Below, piece by piece: positions 41,764 through 51,126 of a stretch of DNA of 62,447 nt. A program made the translations under genes and the position numbers. This stretch comes from Phycisphaerae bacterium (GTDB taxonomy: Bacteria > Planctomycetota > Phycisphaerae > UBA1845). The stretch covers positions 1 through 62,447 of the forward strand of contig JAJDDW010000072.1 in NCBI GenBank assembly GCA_029260115.1. The letters are read 5' to 3'. Within the stretch, counting starts at the first letter, position 1. Every line of letters starts with the position of its first letter. The notes under the pieces were generated by a model, which did not search any database, was not told where the DNA came from, and saw only the letters and a program-made list of their open reading frames with translations.

Positions 41764-42417
41764 TTGTCGCAAGCCCCAGAGATTCAGACAACCGATTTCA
41801 GCAAGGATACGGACGCCGATTTGCTGACGATGATCAGTTGGAAACAGGAAGACGATGACGGTGCACGAGAAGCATGGGGTGAGTTTTACCGTCGGCACTT
41901 TACGTTCTTGTCTTTCGTTTGCTTGAAGTTCTATGGACGGCAACTCGGTGACGCTGGCGTGGAGGACCTCGTGAACGAAACGTTTTTGCACGTTTTCGCG
42001 AAAGCAGCACAAGGGTTTCGCCCTGGGGACGATTCAGACGCTCAAGTGAACAGGCGTCATGTTGAATCGTGGTTGAGGACGGTTGCCCACAATGTCTTCT
42101 TGATGGATCTGAGGGGGCGTCGGCGGGATCCTAATACGATGCTCTACGACATTGATGTTGCAATGCCGACGGCGCCGACGATGTCAGCCGAACGCGAGGA
42201 GCAGTGCCAACGCGTTCGCGAGGTGATCGAGTCACTTCCCGAGCGTGAACGTGACGTGCTTTTCGCTCGATTCTGGAATTACGACAGAGCAGGGGGCAAG
42301 CAGACGTTTGCCCCGGAGGTTCTTGCTGACCTAATTGATCGATGGGAGACAACGGACGCAAATATTCGAAAGATCCTGAGTAGAACACTTAAGAAGATCA
42401 AAGAAAGACTCTCGTAG
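41764..42417 (+). CDS. ECF-type RNA polymerase sigma factor
   Basis: A 217-residue sigma-70-family factor starting at TTG 41764, with GAGGAG 8 bases upstream. Region 2 covers WGEFYRRHFTFLSFVCLKFY to EDLVNETFLHVFAKA and WLRTVAHNVFLMDLR. Region 4 covers VIESLPERERDVLFARFW to the C-terminal helix (ANIRKILSRTLKKIKERL). The region-4 helix-turn-helix contains an insertion around 175-195 (NYDRAGGKQTFAPEVLADLI). It is divergent from the ubiquitin-like operon and first of three plus-strand genes, so it may direct one or both of these operons. Confidence 0.85.
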   Translation: MSQAPEIQTTDFSKDTDADLLTMISWKQEDDDGAREAWGEFYRRHFTFLSFVCLKFYGRQLGDAGVEDLVNETFLHVFAKAAQGFRPGDDSDAQVNRRHVESWLRTVAHNVFLMDLRGRRRDPNTMLYDIDVAMPTAPTMSAEREEQCQRVREVIESLPERERDVLFARFWNYDRAGGKQTFAPEVLADLIDRWETTDANIRKILSRTLKKIKERLS

Positions 42418-42439
42418 ACCCCGTGTGTGAGCAATAACC

Positions 42440-42808
42440 ATGTCCAAGAAAAACAAGAAACCCGAAATGGAAATCGCGGATGTCGAACGGCTTACTTATG
42501 AGGCGATGCGGCATCACGGTCTGATTCCACCAATGACATTGGATGAAGTGGCGAGAGTTGAAACTGAACTAGATGGCATCGAGCTACCGTTTTCACAGAG
42601 CGATCCAGCCGCGTTACTGAAGCAGTTGGATGAAAATGAAGAGGACGGCACTCGCTCGACGCTTCCATTCAATGTTGTGGACACAGACACAGTACGAAAC
42701 CTTGCACGTGCAGCTCGCGAAGGCGGCGAACTTTCGACCGAGATCGAAAGTCGGATGGAAGACGACAAGTCTCGGCATCAACAACAGGCGACTGATGAAG
42801 ACTGCTAA
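42440..42808 (+). CDS. Small acidic hypothetical protein between sigma factor and ImmA gene
   Basis: A 122-residue, highly charged soluble protein (MSKKNKKPEMEIADVERLTY) with helical prediction and an acidic centre (LKQLDENEEDGTRS). No known motif is visible. It lies 22 bases after the sigma factor and overlaps the following protease gene by 14 bases. Its place resembles an anti-sigma factor or a protease substrate, which is an inference from context only. Confidence 0.65.
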   Translation: MSKKNKKPEMEIADVERLTYEAMRHHGLIPPMTLDEVARVETELDGIELPFSQSDPAALLKQLDENEEDGTRSTLPFNVVDTDTVRNLARAAREGGELSTEIESRMEDDKSRHQQQATDEDC

Positions 42809-43643
42809 GGCCAAACATCCGCGATTGTCGCCGAAGCGCGAGGAGGAGATCGCGGAACTGGCGGAATTCCTTGCGAACGACCGATTTCCTACAACGCGGA
42901 TCGATCCGGAAGCGATCGCCAAGAGCGAAGGCATTGGAATCATTCCCGGTAACTACGGTGACGCCTTTGACGGGATGCTGGAACATGACGCCGGGCGTTT
43001 TTACATATACTGCAATCTTGAACGGGTGGAGTCACTCTGGTCACCGCGGGCCCGGTTCACGCTCGCCCATGAGCTTGGACACTTCTTCCTTGACGAGCAC
43101 CGCAACGCCTTGAAGTCTGGGCAAGTCCCTAGTCATCCGTCGTACTGCGATCACGAGTCAAAGAATCCAATTGAACTTGAAGCGGATCACTTTGCCTCAG
43201 CACTTCTGATGCCGAGTGATCGGTTTCGCAAGCGGGCGAAGAAACTCGCGGCGGGCCTCGAAGGAATTCGCCAGTTGGCGAACGAGTTTGGCACATCGCT
43301 TACCAGCGCCGCCATTCGCTACGCAAAGCTCGACATCATGACCTGCGTCATTATCAAGTGGAACATGGACGGCTACGGTTGGAAGTGGCTTTCGAGCAGT
43401 GCTTACGAGCTTGGCTGGCGCAAGACAATTGAAGAACCAGCCAAACTCGTTCCGGGCAGTGCCTCCGAATGCATTTTTGCCGGAAATAGCGACGCGCGCA
43501 ACGAGATTCAACGCACCGGCAGCACGGCAACATATTGGTTTCCGTTCATTTCGCCGAGCTCTGTTCGTGATTGCATCATCATCGAAGAGGCCATTTCACT
43601 CGGACGATTTGGTTCGTTGACCCTGATATACGCCAACTCTTGA
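42795..43643 (+). CDS. ImmA/IrrE-family metallopeptidase
   Basis: A 282-residue protein starting at ATG 42795 inside the end of the preceding gene. The zinc motif FTLAHELGHFFLDEH and the third ligand in ELEADHFASALLMPSD are intact. The C-terminal 100 residues form a separate domain. The start MKTAKAKHPRLSPKREEEIA is basic. By analogy with ImmA/IrrE proteins it probably cleaves a partner, here perhaps the small acidic protein or the sigma factor, to switch the operon on. Confidence 0.88.
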   Translation: MKTAKAKHPRLSPKREEEIAELAEFLANDRFPTTRIDPEAIAKSEGIGIIPGNYGDAFDGMLEHDAGRFYIYCNLERVESLWSPRARFTLAHELGHFFLDEHRNALKSGQVPSHPSYCDHESKNPIELEADHFASALLMPSDRFRKRAKKLAAGLEGIRQLANEFGTSLTSAAIRYAKLDIMTCVIIKWNMDGYGWKWLSSSAYELGWRKTIEEPAKLVPGSASECIFAGNSDARNEIQRTGSTATYWFPFISPSSVRDCIIIEEAISLGRFGSLTLIYANS

Positions 43644-44056
43644 GGTCAGAGAGCCGTGACTAGCCGTGCTCAACACCAAGAAAATCTGCACTTTTGTGTG
43701 CAATCTTTCACCATTATCTCGATAGATTGCCCAATATTCAAGCTTCACCATCGGATTCGCCCTGTTGACAATATGAGAGTTGCTGCACGGATAGAGTACC
43801 GTGTTGAATGAGTCATTATTTCCACGGCTCGAACTCAGTTACGCTACGATCATCGCCTTCGCGATCTGGTCTGATCAGTAGGAGACATAGCCCACGCGTT
43901 CGAGGTCGGCGAGTATCCACTACGCACCTATCTTTGTCTGTGATTTGTTATTCGCAGACACCAAACAGACACCAAAGGCCTATTTGGGCCGATTTCTAGA
44001 CAGGTCAAATGATGCGAAATATGCGTAAGTCTTTGACGTGTCAACACTTACGCAAC
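43644..44056. other. Intergenic region next to tRNA-Val
   Basis: About 410 bases after the ImmA-type gene. No supported gene; short frames lack ribosome binding sites. It is the likely right border of the accessory island, as ordinary host genes resume beyond the tRNA. Confidence 0.4.
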
Positions 44057-44129
44057 TGGGCGATATTGGACTTGAACCAACGACCTCCTGCGTGTCGAGC
44101 AGGCGCTCTGCCAACTGAGCTAATCGCCC
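44057..44129 (-). tRNA. tRNA-Val (anticodon GAC)
   Basis: The minus strand reads GGGCGAT (acceptor), GCTC...GAGC D-arm, CCTGC/GCAGG anticodon stem around the loop TCGACAC (anticodon GAC, valine), GTTGG TTCAAGT CCAAT T-arm, ATCGCCC acceptor and discriminator A, 73 bases in all. CCA is not encoded. The 3' end points toward the accessory island. Confidence 0.95.
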
Positions 44130-44476
44130 TCGTGGGGTGTGGATTAGAAGCTCATGGACGGATGATGTCAATCATGTAGCATCTGTCTATATTTCACTGT
44201 GCTGATGGGCACCAATATCTCGTAACACTTAAACGCAGACGCTGGAGCTACCCAATAATCCGCTATGGACCAAATCCGGCCTTTTTTGCCCAATCCTTTT
44301 ACTTCGTTACATATAAAAAAAATATTTAACGAATGCTCTTTTTAAGCGTAGAAAAACAGGCTGGATTATTTTTGGATCAATTTTAGCCGAGCTGGCACTA
44401 ATAAAGATGGCCCCATCCAGAATTACAGGTGATTCTGAGTGTCACGTTCATGGACGTAGGGTTCCATCCTAATAGC
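44130..44476. other. Intergenic region
   Basis: About 350 AT-rich bases between the tRNA and the Cys-rich exported gene remnant. They should hold the tRNA promoter. No other feature was seen. Confidence 0.4.
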
Positions 44477-45271
44477 CTATACACGCGTATTACGGACAGG
44501 CACAAACTCTAGAAAATCTCCCGCATCATCATTGGTAGATGATGTCTGTGCATATACCGATACAAGAAATACATCGTGCTCGTCAACATCGCAGTCTGCA
44601 TGATCTGTATTAGCCAGTGTAGGACAATTGCCACACCCATCGCTAAGGCCATCACCATCTCCATCAACGTCGCCATTCAATTGTTGAATCTTGGCTTCGA
44701 ATGGGCAATTATCGCATGAATCGCAAATCATGTCCCGGCCGCCAATACTCGGCGTAAAATCGCATTCCGTACCAGCCCCTAGCCAAACCCCATCACAACA
44801 AGCTTGATCCATATCTTGAATATTCTAAGGCTCATAAGGAAATTCATAACAGCCAGCGCCGACCTGCCCGGCGTACGCGGAACCAACACCACCAGGTGTT
44901 CCGCCAAGACCTAGACAACATCTGCCATCCATATTGGAACAGCTACTATCGTTAAAACTGCACGATTGCGATCCAAGACAAGTCGTATTATTTCCTTGTG
45001 TAGTACAACTGCTAGATGTTGAACTCGTGCTAGATAGGATCACATCAGGAATATCCATCGCAGAGCAGGCGCCTAATAAATTTGTCGAATTACAGCAGCT
45101 TCCGCTAGCAGTACAATATGTGATAGGTGTGGGCCCAATGGGGCCTCCAGGCCCTGCCATTGACTCGTGAACCGATCCACCAACAGCCGCGAACATAAAG
45201 GCCAAAAGAGATCCGTACACATGAACGCGCCCATTCCCACCAAACCAGTAATCCTGATAGACATGAAACAT
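44477..45271 (-). pseudogene. Exported Cys-rich protein interrupted by an in-frame TAG
   Basis: The frame from ATG 45271 (or 45334) has a hydrophobic N-terminal segment (VYGSLLAFMFAAVGGSVHES), a Gly/Ser/Cys-rich part (CLGSQSCSFNDSSC, RCCLGLGGTPGG) and stops at TAG 44825-44827. After the stop the same frame stays open and continues the same type of protein: DMDQACCDGVWLGAGTECDF, then thrombospondin-type-3-like DSCDNCP and GNCPTLANTDHADC. The content fits one Phycisphaerae surface protein with a nonsense mutation. The upstream part could also be a complete short protein. No good ribosome binding site was found. Confidence 0.6.
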
Positions 45272-45593
45272 CCTGCAAGCTAAAGCAAGCGGATTACGTT
45301 GGATAGAAATAACCTCGCAATAACTCATAACCAAGTCTTGCGAAAAAACAGTCCAGCTGCTCGTAATGGCATTGCAACCTTATATCGTCGTGCCGAGCAA
45401 CTTGCGCCGACAACTCCAGATTGTTAAGCGAAAAATAGGGCCGAACAGGTCAATAAGAAATTATCTAAATCATCAGCCATGCACCAAGAAATCTCGGTCA
45501 AGACGTCAAGATGGGCCATTGTCGACATGGGGCCTGCACCGTTATTCAACAACGTTTGCGGCATAAGAATTCGGGCGCCAATAGATAACCAAG

Positions 45594-46220
45594 CTACTTG
45601 GTGGCTATCGATACGGAAACCTGCTTGATAGCCGAGATTCTGCGGCCGGTTAGAAAATCGAGGAACTCAGCTTTGACGTCCACGTCTGTCACTCCAGTTA
45701 AATTGTCTGAGGGCTTGAACGGGCATTTGAAAGTAAAATGATTCGTACCAAACTTTCCGAACCACGCTTTTTTGAGTTGTTGCGGTTCATGAAAATTATA
45801 TACGCCCAGCACCCGTGGCGAACCCAGGTCGCGGTTGTCGACTAGCTGAATCGTAAATCGGCCAGCGGCTTTGTGAATATCTCCGTCGGCATCTAGCAAT
45901 CTCAGATGTACGGTGACGCCATCCTGCCCAGGCTTTCCGTCGTAATCCGCCCCACCGGTGAGCCTGACAATTTCAAGCTTGGTCACCGCGAAAAGATCCG
46001 CGGGCGCTTTAGCGTCGAATGTAGTTAAATCGTCAATTTGTAATGTCAAAGCGGCTACGGTTCGATCACGGTCGGCTAAGTCACGGGAGAGAGATTCGTT
46101 TTGTTGGCGTAATTGATCGTAACCAGTCACCAGGCGTTCGCGATGACCACCATCACAGCCGCCCGCAATGGCAATCAAGACGATACACGACAGGCTAATC
46201 ACGAGAGATCGATGATACAT
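45594..46220 (-). CDS. Lipoprotein with N-terminal coiled coil
   Basis: A 208-residue protein with a lipoprotein signal peptide (LVISLSCIVLIAIAGGC, lipobox IAGGC near residue 22). A short coiled coil (LRQQNESLSRDLADRDRTVA) is followed by a beta-rich domain of about 140 residues (VTVHLRLLDADGDI, FTIQLVDNRDLG). It should be attached to a membrane facing the periplasm. Ligand and role are unknown. It is on the same strand as the aminotransferase gene, 68 bases downstream of that gene's stop. Confidence 0.75.
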   Translation of the reverse strand: MYHRSLVISLSCIVLIAIAGGCDGGHRERLVTGYDQLRQQNESLSRDLADRDRTVAALTLQIDDLTTFDAKAPADLFAVTKLEIVRLTGGADYDGKPGQDGVTVHLRLLDADGDIHKAAGRFTIQLVDNRDLGSPRVLGVYNFHEPQQLKKAWFGKFGTNHFTFKCPFKPSDNLTGVTDVDVKAEFLDFLTGRRISAIKQVSVSIATK

Positions 46221-46288
46221 AAATTTTCTCGCAGGCTCTCGACTAACATTAGACTTATAACTCTATCGCCTTTGGCTAGTAGCGGTCT

Positions 46289-47431
46289 TTATTTTAGTGC
46301 CTCGGCGAATACTGCCGTAGCGGCGGATACACCAGCGCCGATATTGATAGCATAGCCCTGCTGCGACAGTGCCATTTCCAAGGCCGCGATAGCTCCGATC
46401 GTATCGAACGCATCCACGTATCCCATATGCGAAAAACGGATGATCTTGCCCTTCAACTCGCCCTGCCCACCAGCGATCTGGAATCCGAACTTGCTTCGCA
46501 TCGTCTTTCTAAGCGCGCCTTCATCAACGCCTTCTGGCATGAGCATAGCCGTGACCGAATCGACGGTATCTGTGGCAAAAACCTTCAGCCCCATCGCCTT
46601 GGCTGCGGCGCGAGTTCCCTCAGCTAACATGCTAGTCTCAGCCCAGATAGCCTCCAGGCCTCGTTCCTTAATTCCACGAAGGACATGCAGCAAGCCGCGA
46701 ACCAGGGTTAGAGCAGGGGTATAAGGCGCGTCCCACGTTTCAAGTGACTTTCGATAAGCTTTTAGATCGTTATAGAGCGTGGGCATGGTTCCTGAATCGA
46801 TGCGCGACCAGGCGCGGTCACCGACAGCAGCTAGACCCAAACCTGGCGGCAGCATGAGGGCTTTTTGGGAGCCGGTCACGTAGGTATCTACCCCCCACTC
46901 ATCCATCTTCACCGGGATGGCGCCCACCGCGGTGATACCGTCTACCAATAGCAGCGCGTCACGCTCGCGTGAAAGCTTGGCGATAGACTCAACGTCCGAC
47001 AAGGCCGTCGTCGACGTCTCGCTGTGTACAACGATGATGGTGTCTATCTTGTCGTCGGCATCCATGGCTGCGCGTATGTGGTCTGCTTTAGCGCCAAATC
47101 CCCAGTCTAATTCGAGCACGGTGTGATCGATTCCAAAAGTCTGGCACACTTTGGTCCATCGCTCGGAAAATTTTCCGTTTTGCACGACCAACGCCTTGTG
47201 TCCAGGCGGGCAGCAGCCAACGATTACCCCTTCCATCGCGGAGGTGCCACTACCAGTGAAAATTGGGCAGGAGGCCTGCGTTTGAAAAAGGTATTGCAGC
47301 AGCTCATGTACTTCTTTGTACATATCGCGATAAAACCCGGTCCGGTGATGCTCCATGGGGCGGGCCATCTCCAGCATGACATCCTCAGGAACCATCGTCG
47401 GGCCAGGCGTAAACAGTCGTAATTTTTTCAT
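46289..47431 (-). CDS. Class V aminotransferase (alanine/serine-glyoxylate type)
   Basis: A 380-residue PLP enzyme of fold type I, close to the usual family length. The start at 47431 has GAGGTG upstream; the frame is open further but that part is not coding-like. It begins LRLFTPGPTMVPEDVMLEMA, as alanine-glyoxylate, serine-pyruvate and purine-catabolism (PucG) aminotransferases do. Further features are FTGSGTSAMEGV for phosphate binding, LLLVDGITAVGA with the PLP-interacting Asp, and VTGSQKALMLPPG with the Schiff-base Lys. The amino donor and acceptor cannot be decided from sequence alone. Confidence 0.88.
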   Translation of the reverse strand: MKKLRLFTPGPTMVPEDVMLEMARPMEHHRTGFYRDMYKEVHELLQYLFQTQASCPIFTGSGTSAMEGVIVGCCPPGHKALVVQNGKFSERWTKVCQTFGIDHTVLELDWGFGAKADHIRAAMDADDKIDTIIVVHSETSTTALSDVESIAKLSRERDALLLVDGITAVGAIPVKMDEWGVDTYVTGSQKALMLPPGLGLAAVGDRAWSRIDSGTMPTLYNDLKAYRKSLETWDAPYTPALTLVRGLLHVLRGIKERGLEAIWAETSMLAEGTRAAAKAMGLKVFATDTVDSVTAMLMPEGVDEGALRKTMRSKFGFQIAGGQGELKGKIIRFSHMGYVDAFDTIGAIAALEMALSQQGYAINIGAGVSAATAVFAEALK

Positions 47432-47767
47432 AGCATCACCTCTACAATAAATTTGCGCCACCATCCGATAGCGACAACCATCCGTATTATATAGCTGGGG
47501 ACAGTCTGCACCAGTAGCGAAAAATGAGAGCGAATATAGACCGATGGAGTGATTTTTAGGCACACCATATCCGGTCTGTGTAAGTTGACAGTATGACCCA
47601 TGCTTTGGTGCCAAAATAAGCTTACCTTAACTTGGCCTAGCCATGAAATTCTACGGTTATTGGCACCTTTACCACACCAAAATTTCAGGGTAGACCTTTT
47701 TTTGTTTATTTCGGATTCAATTCATGGGATCATACCAATCGCGCTAGAACAGTCTGGCTCTAGGTGG
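47432..47767. other. Intergenic region
   Basis: About 336 bases upstream of the aminotransferase. They should carry its promoter on the minus strand and, on the plus strand, the promoter remains of the decayed sigma-factor gene. No other feature was seen. Confidence 0.4.
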
Positions 47768-48301
47768 ATGACAAAATCGAAATGCGCCCAAATTCTGTAG
47801 CATATCAACCCATCGGCGCCTGGTGTAGGCTATGCGGCTAACACTTGGTTTCCATCTGCCTACGAATGCCTCAATGATGTAGCCACTCGGCGTTTCGATT
47901 CTGAAGCACCAGGACACACACTTCAGCCCACTGCATGGATTCATGACGCCTACATAAGGCTGGCGGAGGGTGGCTATAACGACCTGCAGGATAAAACACA
48001 CTTTTTCGCTATTGCAGCAAAAATTCTTCGCGATATTTTGGTCGATCATGCACGACGCAAAAAAACGGCGAAAAGAGGCGGTAATTGGCATCGACTCACG
48101 CTGACCGGCATAGGCCTATCAACATCGGCCGAACCCATTGATGTGTTAGGTTTGGCAGTTGTGCATACAAGGCCAGCCCACATCGTGGAGTTGAAATATT
48201 TTGGCGATGTACCGAATGGAAGCAAGCATAGCCATCGCGACAGCTTCAGGACCAGGCATGTGCAGCTTGCGTGCCAACACTTCGTCAAGTTGGCCACGTA
48301 A
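47768..48301 (+). pseudogene. Decayed ECF-family sigma factor (planctomycete TIGR02999-like)
   Basis: ATG 47768 begins a short frame ending at TAG 47798-47800; the same frame continues with HINPSAPGVGYAANTWF and then EAPGHTLQPTAWIHDAYIRL, THFFAIAAKILRDILVDHAR and RRKKTAKRGG. These are the signature blocks of the ECF sigma factors abundant in planctomycetes (GHTLQPTALVHEAYLRL ... RRILVDHARRR). Later RPAHIVELKYFG matches the start of region 4, after which the expected helix-turn-helix is lost. The nonsense codon and the missing C-terminus show an inactive gene. Confidence 0.78.
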
Positions 48302-48505
48302 CGCGTCGTTCGTATCACTGACCCAGTTCAATCACCGGAAAACCACTATCGTCGAGATGCGCTATGGCGATAATCCTCTGATCGAAGCACTGACGCACCT
48401 TTACACTAAGACTGGTCACACCGACAAGACCGAAGCACAGACGACTAAGGTCGACCAAACTAACTGACTTGTCGCTTTTAGGTATAAGATCTGGTGAATG
48501 CGAAT

Positions 48506-49498
48506 TTATTTATTAAGCCAAGGCATGAGCGCACGGACCTGCTCGCCTGCCTGCTCATAAAGCGTATCCTCGTCCTTCTTGTGAAGTGAACGAAAAGTTT
48601 CGCCGCCGCTGCGATATTCATCAATCCACTCTTTAGCAAACTGGTCGCTACGAATATCAGCCAAAATCTTTTTCATCGCTTGCCGTGATTCTTCTCCAAT
48701 AACACGCGTGCCCCTGGTCACATCACCATATTCTGCGGTATTGGAAATTTTTTCTCGCATACCGGATAAGCCGCGCTCGTACAGTAAATCGACCACCTGT
48801 TTTAACTCATGGACGCATTCAAGATACGCTAGCTCCGGCGCATATCCAGCATCAACCAGCGTCTCGAACGCAGCTTTAGTGAGCGCGCTAATACCACCAC
48901 ACAATACAACCTGCTCACCGAAAAGGTCTGCTTCGGTTTCAGCTGCGAATGTTGTTTCAATGATACCCGCCCGCGCCGAGCCGATGCCCACCGCCCACGC
49001 CAGCGCGATGCGCTTTGCATGACCGCTAGCGTCCTGGTGGATAGCCATGAGTGCAGGAATACCTTTCCCTTCCTCGTATGAAGACCTCAACAAAGTACCA
49101 GGCCCTTTCGGAGCGACCATAATCACATCCACATGGTCCGGCGGCTTGATAAAGCTATATCGAATATTGAAACCATGCACAAAACCAAGCACCTGACCAG
49201 GGCGCAAATTTGGCCCAACCAGCTTTTCGTATACCTCGCCAGCACATTCATCGGGTAGACTAATGATCAGTAAATCTGCTTGTTGTACCACTTGGTCTAT
49301 CGACATTGGCTCAAAACCGTCCAACTCTGCCTGCCGAAACCCCGCCCCCTCACGCTGACCGATTGACACGCTAACGCCGGAATCTCTGAGATTCAGCGCA
49401 TGGGCCCGACCTTGATTGCCATACCCGACCACGGCCACCGGCGTGTTACGAAGCTTTGGTAAATTAGCATCTCTCTCGCGGTATACTGTTAAAGCCAT
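48506..49498 (-). CDS. ilvC: Ketol-acid reductoisomerase
   Basis: A 330-residue class I enzyme of usual length. It converts 2-acetolactate and 2-aceto-2-hydroxybutyrate with NADPH and Mg2+ to dihydroxy-acids in valine, leucine and isoleucine synthesis. Visible features: the Rossmann motif VVGYGNQGRAHALNLRDSG, MVAPKGPG with the catalytic Lys, AAETEADLFGEQVVLCGG with the metal-binding acidic residues, and SNTAEYGD. The start at 49498 has AAGGAG 9 bases upstream. No other ilv gene is in the window. Confidence 0.96.
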   Translation of the reverse strand: MALTVYRERDANLPKLRNTPVAVVGYGNQGRAHALNLRDSGVSVSIGQREGAGFRQAELDGFEPMSIDQVVQQADLLIISLPDECAGEVYEKLVGPNLRPGQVLGFVHGFNIRYSFIKPPDHVDVIMVAPKGPGTLLRSSYEEGKGIPALMAIHQDASGHAKRIALAWAVGIGSARAGIIETTFAAETEADLFGEQVVLCGGISALTKAAFETLVDAGYAPELAYLECVHELKQVVDLLYERGLSGMREKISNTAEYGDVTRGTRVIGEESRQAMKKILADIRSDQFAKEWIDEYRSGGETFRSLHKKDEDTLYEQAGEQVRALMPWLNK

Positions 49499-49659
49499 AT
49501 CATGTTCTCCTTGGCAAATACTAGCAGCGATCGCAGTTTCACAATGAAATTCGGCTACTGAACACGTCTTTTCTGTCGCCCGCGTTGCCATAATAGCCAA
49601 CTTGATGATAATGCGTCTTCGATGAGTAGCAAACCCACTAGAATCTTAAGGAGTCGGGT

Positions 49660-51039
49660 ATGCAGCCGGAGCAGACCGACTTTCACGCACACCTTATAGC
49701 TACGCTTGAGGTCCAAGACGACGCTCGTTTAGCAGCCCTGCTGAATATCGTTCCCGCGGCTGATATTGCAGAGTCGTTCGAATTGCTCCAGGACGCAGAT
49801 CGTTCACGCATCCTATTTTCCGTCAAACCTCATACCGCTGCCGAAATTGTCATTCTTCTCGATGAAGCTGTTCGCGGCGAGGTGGTTGACGAGATGGATA
49901 CGGAATCCCTAGCGGAAATCGTGTCGCAGCTCGAGCCAGACGACGCAGCCGATGTCCTTGGCGAGCTGCCCGAGCGAGAAGCCAGCGATATTCTTAGTGA
50001 GCTAGACGAAGCCGAATCCCTGAAAATTGAAAAACTTCTCGGATACGATGAGTCCACCGCTGGCGGGATTATGACCCCGGACATCGTAGCGGTCCCCGCG
50101 ACAGCCACTGTCGGGGATGCGGTCGAATTCGTGCGCGTTGCCTCCCCGGACGAGGAACTACATGAAATTTATATCGTAGATGAAGATCGCAAGCTGGTCG
50201 GCACGGTGCCTCTTCGACTCCTGGTAATCAACCCACCTTCCACAAAATTATTAGACATTGTGGATAGAGACACGGTTGTGGTGAACGCCAGGGACGATCA
50301 AGAAACCGTGGTGCAGGTTATTCGTAAATACGACGCCTCCGAGGCAGCGGTTGTAGACGATGAAAACCACCTGCTGGGTCGAATCACTCACGACGACCTT
50401 TTAGACGTCGCGGACGAAGAAGCCGAAGAAGACTTATTGCGCATGGCGGGCACCGACGCGGCCGAGCTAGATACCTCATCTGTCATTCAAGCCGCGCGCA
50501 TTCGCTTGACATGGCTACTCCCTTGCCTATGCGGAACGCTAGTGACAGCTTCCGTGCTAATCATCAGTAGACGCCAATTTGATCCTAAAATATTTGCCAC
50601 GTTAGCCGCCTTCATCCCAATGCTCGGCGCCATGGGGGGAAACGTCGGCGTTCAAATTTCGACGATTATCGTTCGCGGATTCGCGACCGGAGATATCGGT
50701 TCAACCATTCTAAGTCGAGCGATGATACGCGAAGGTCGCATCGCCTTAACTATCGCACCCGTGTGTGGCGTAATCGCATGGGGCATCGTGTCTATAGCAG
50801 CACCTATACTCATCACCAATAATATCCTCCCCCCCTCGGTTGTAACAACCATAGCACGAGCAGTTGGCATTGCCATGCCTATGGCTATCCTGGGGGCAAG
50901 CATGCTTGGTATTTTATTGCCGTTTGCGTTCAAGCGCCTGGGCGTAGACCCAGCTATCGCCGCCGGGCCTTTGGTGACAACGACGAATGACATCGTCTCC
51001 GTATCCATCTATATGCTAACGGCGATGGCTATTGTCTAA
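49660..51039 (+). CDS. mgtE: Magnesium transporter MgtE
   Basis: A 459-residue protein with the full MgtE layout: an N-terminal superhelical domain with acidic LxPxDxAxxL-type repeats (SQLEPDDAADVLGELPEREA), two CBS domains (IMTPDIVAVPATATVGDAVE, and LLDIVDRDTVVVNA to DENHLLGRITHDD), a connecting helix and five membrane helices with the pore signature FIPMLGAMGGNVGVQ. AAGGAG lies 6 bases before the start. MgtE is a Mg2+-gated magnesium channel. Confidence 0.95.
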   Translation: MQPEQTDFHAHLIATLEVQDDARLAALLNIVPAADIAESFELLQDADRSRILFSVKPHTAAEIVILLDEAVRGEVVDEMDTESLAEIVSQLEPDDAADVLGELPEREASDILSELDEAESLKIEKLLGYDESTAGGIMTPDIVAVPATATVGDAVEFVRVASPDEELHEIYIVDEDRKLVGTVPLRLLVINPPSTKLLDIVDRDTVVVNARDDQETVVQVIRKYDASEAAVVDDENHLLGRITHDDLLDVADEEAEEDLLRMAGTDAAELDTSSVIQAARIRLTWLLPCLCGTLVTASVLIISRRQFDPKIFATLAAFIPMLGAMGGNVGVQISTIIVRGFATGDIGSTILSRAMIREGRIALTIAPVCGVIAWGIVSIAAPILITNNILPPSVVTTIARAVGIAMPMAILGASMLGILLPFAFKRLGVDPAIAAGPLVTTTNDIVSVSIYMLTAMAIV

Positions 51040-51126
51040 TTAATAATCATGACAGGATCGTGCCAAATGGCAAGCTACATCAAAGTTTAGCCACGATAAT
51101 CGAATTTTAATCTTGGGGAAATCAAT

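Noticed and set aside
36898..43643. A classic type II CBASS operon
   Set aside because: E1, E2, JAB and patatin are present, but no CD-NTase (GS...DxD nucleotidyltransferase motif) was found in any neighbouring gene.
44057..44129. A second copy of the tRNA-Val 3' end as the other attachment site
   Set aside because: Reading the likely borders (about 6 kb, 13.3 kb, 22.2 kb, 30.6 kb, 36 kb) showed no matching 15-20-base repeat.
47600..47800. A 66-codon plus-strand gene starting at 47600
   Set aside because: Only the last 11 codons, from ATG 47768, belong to the sigma-factor remnant; the upstream part has no coding features and overlaps the aminotransferase promoter region.
44477..48301. TAG used as a sense codon in this organism
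   Set aside because: carA and the HerA gene end in TAG at the expected family length, so TAG works as a normal stop; the two interrupted frames are better explained as decay.
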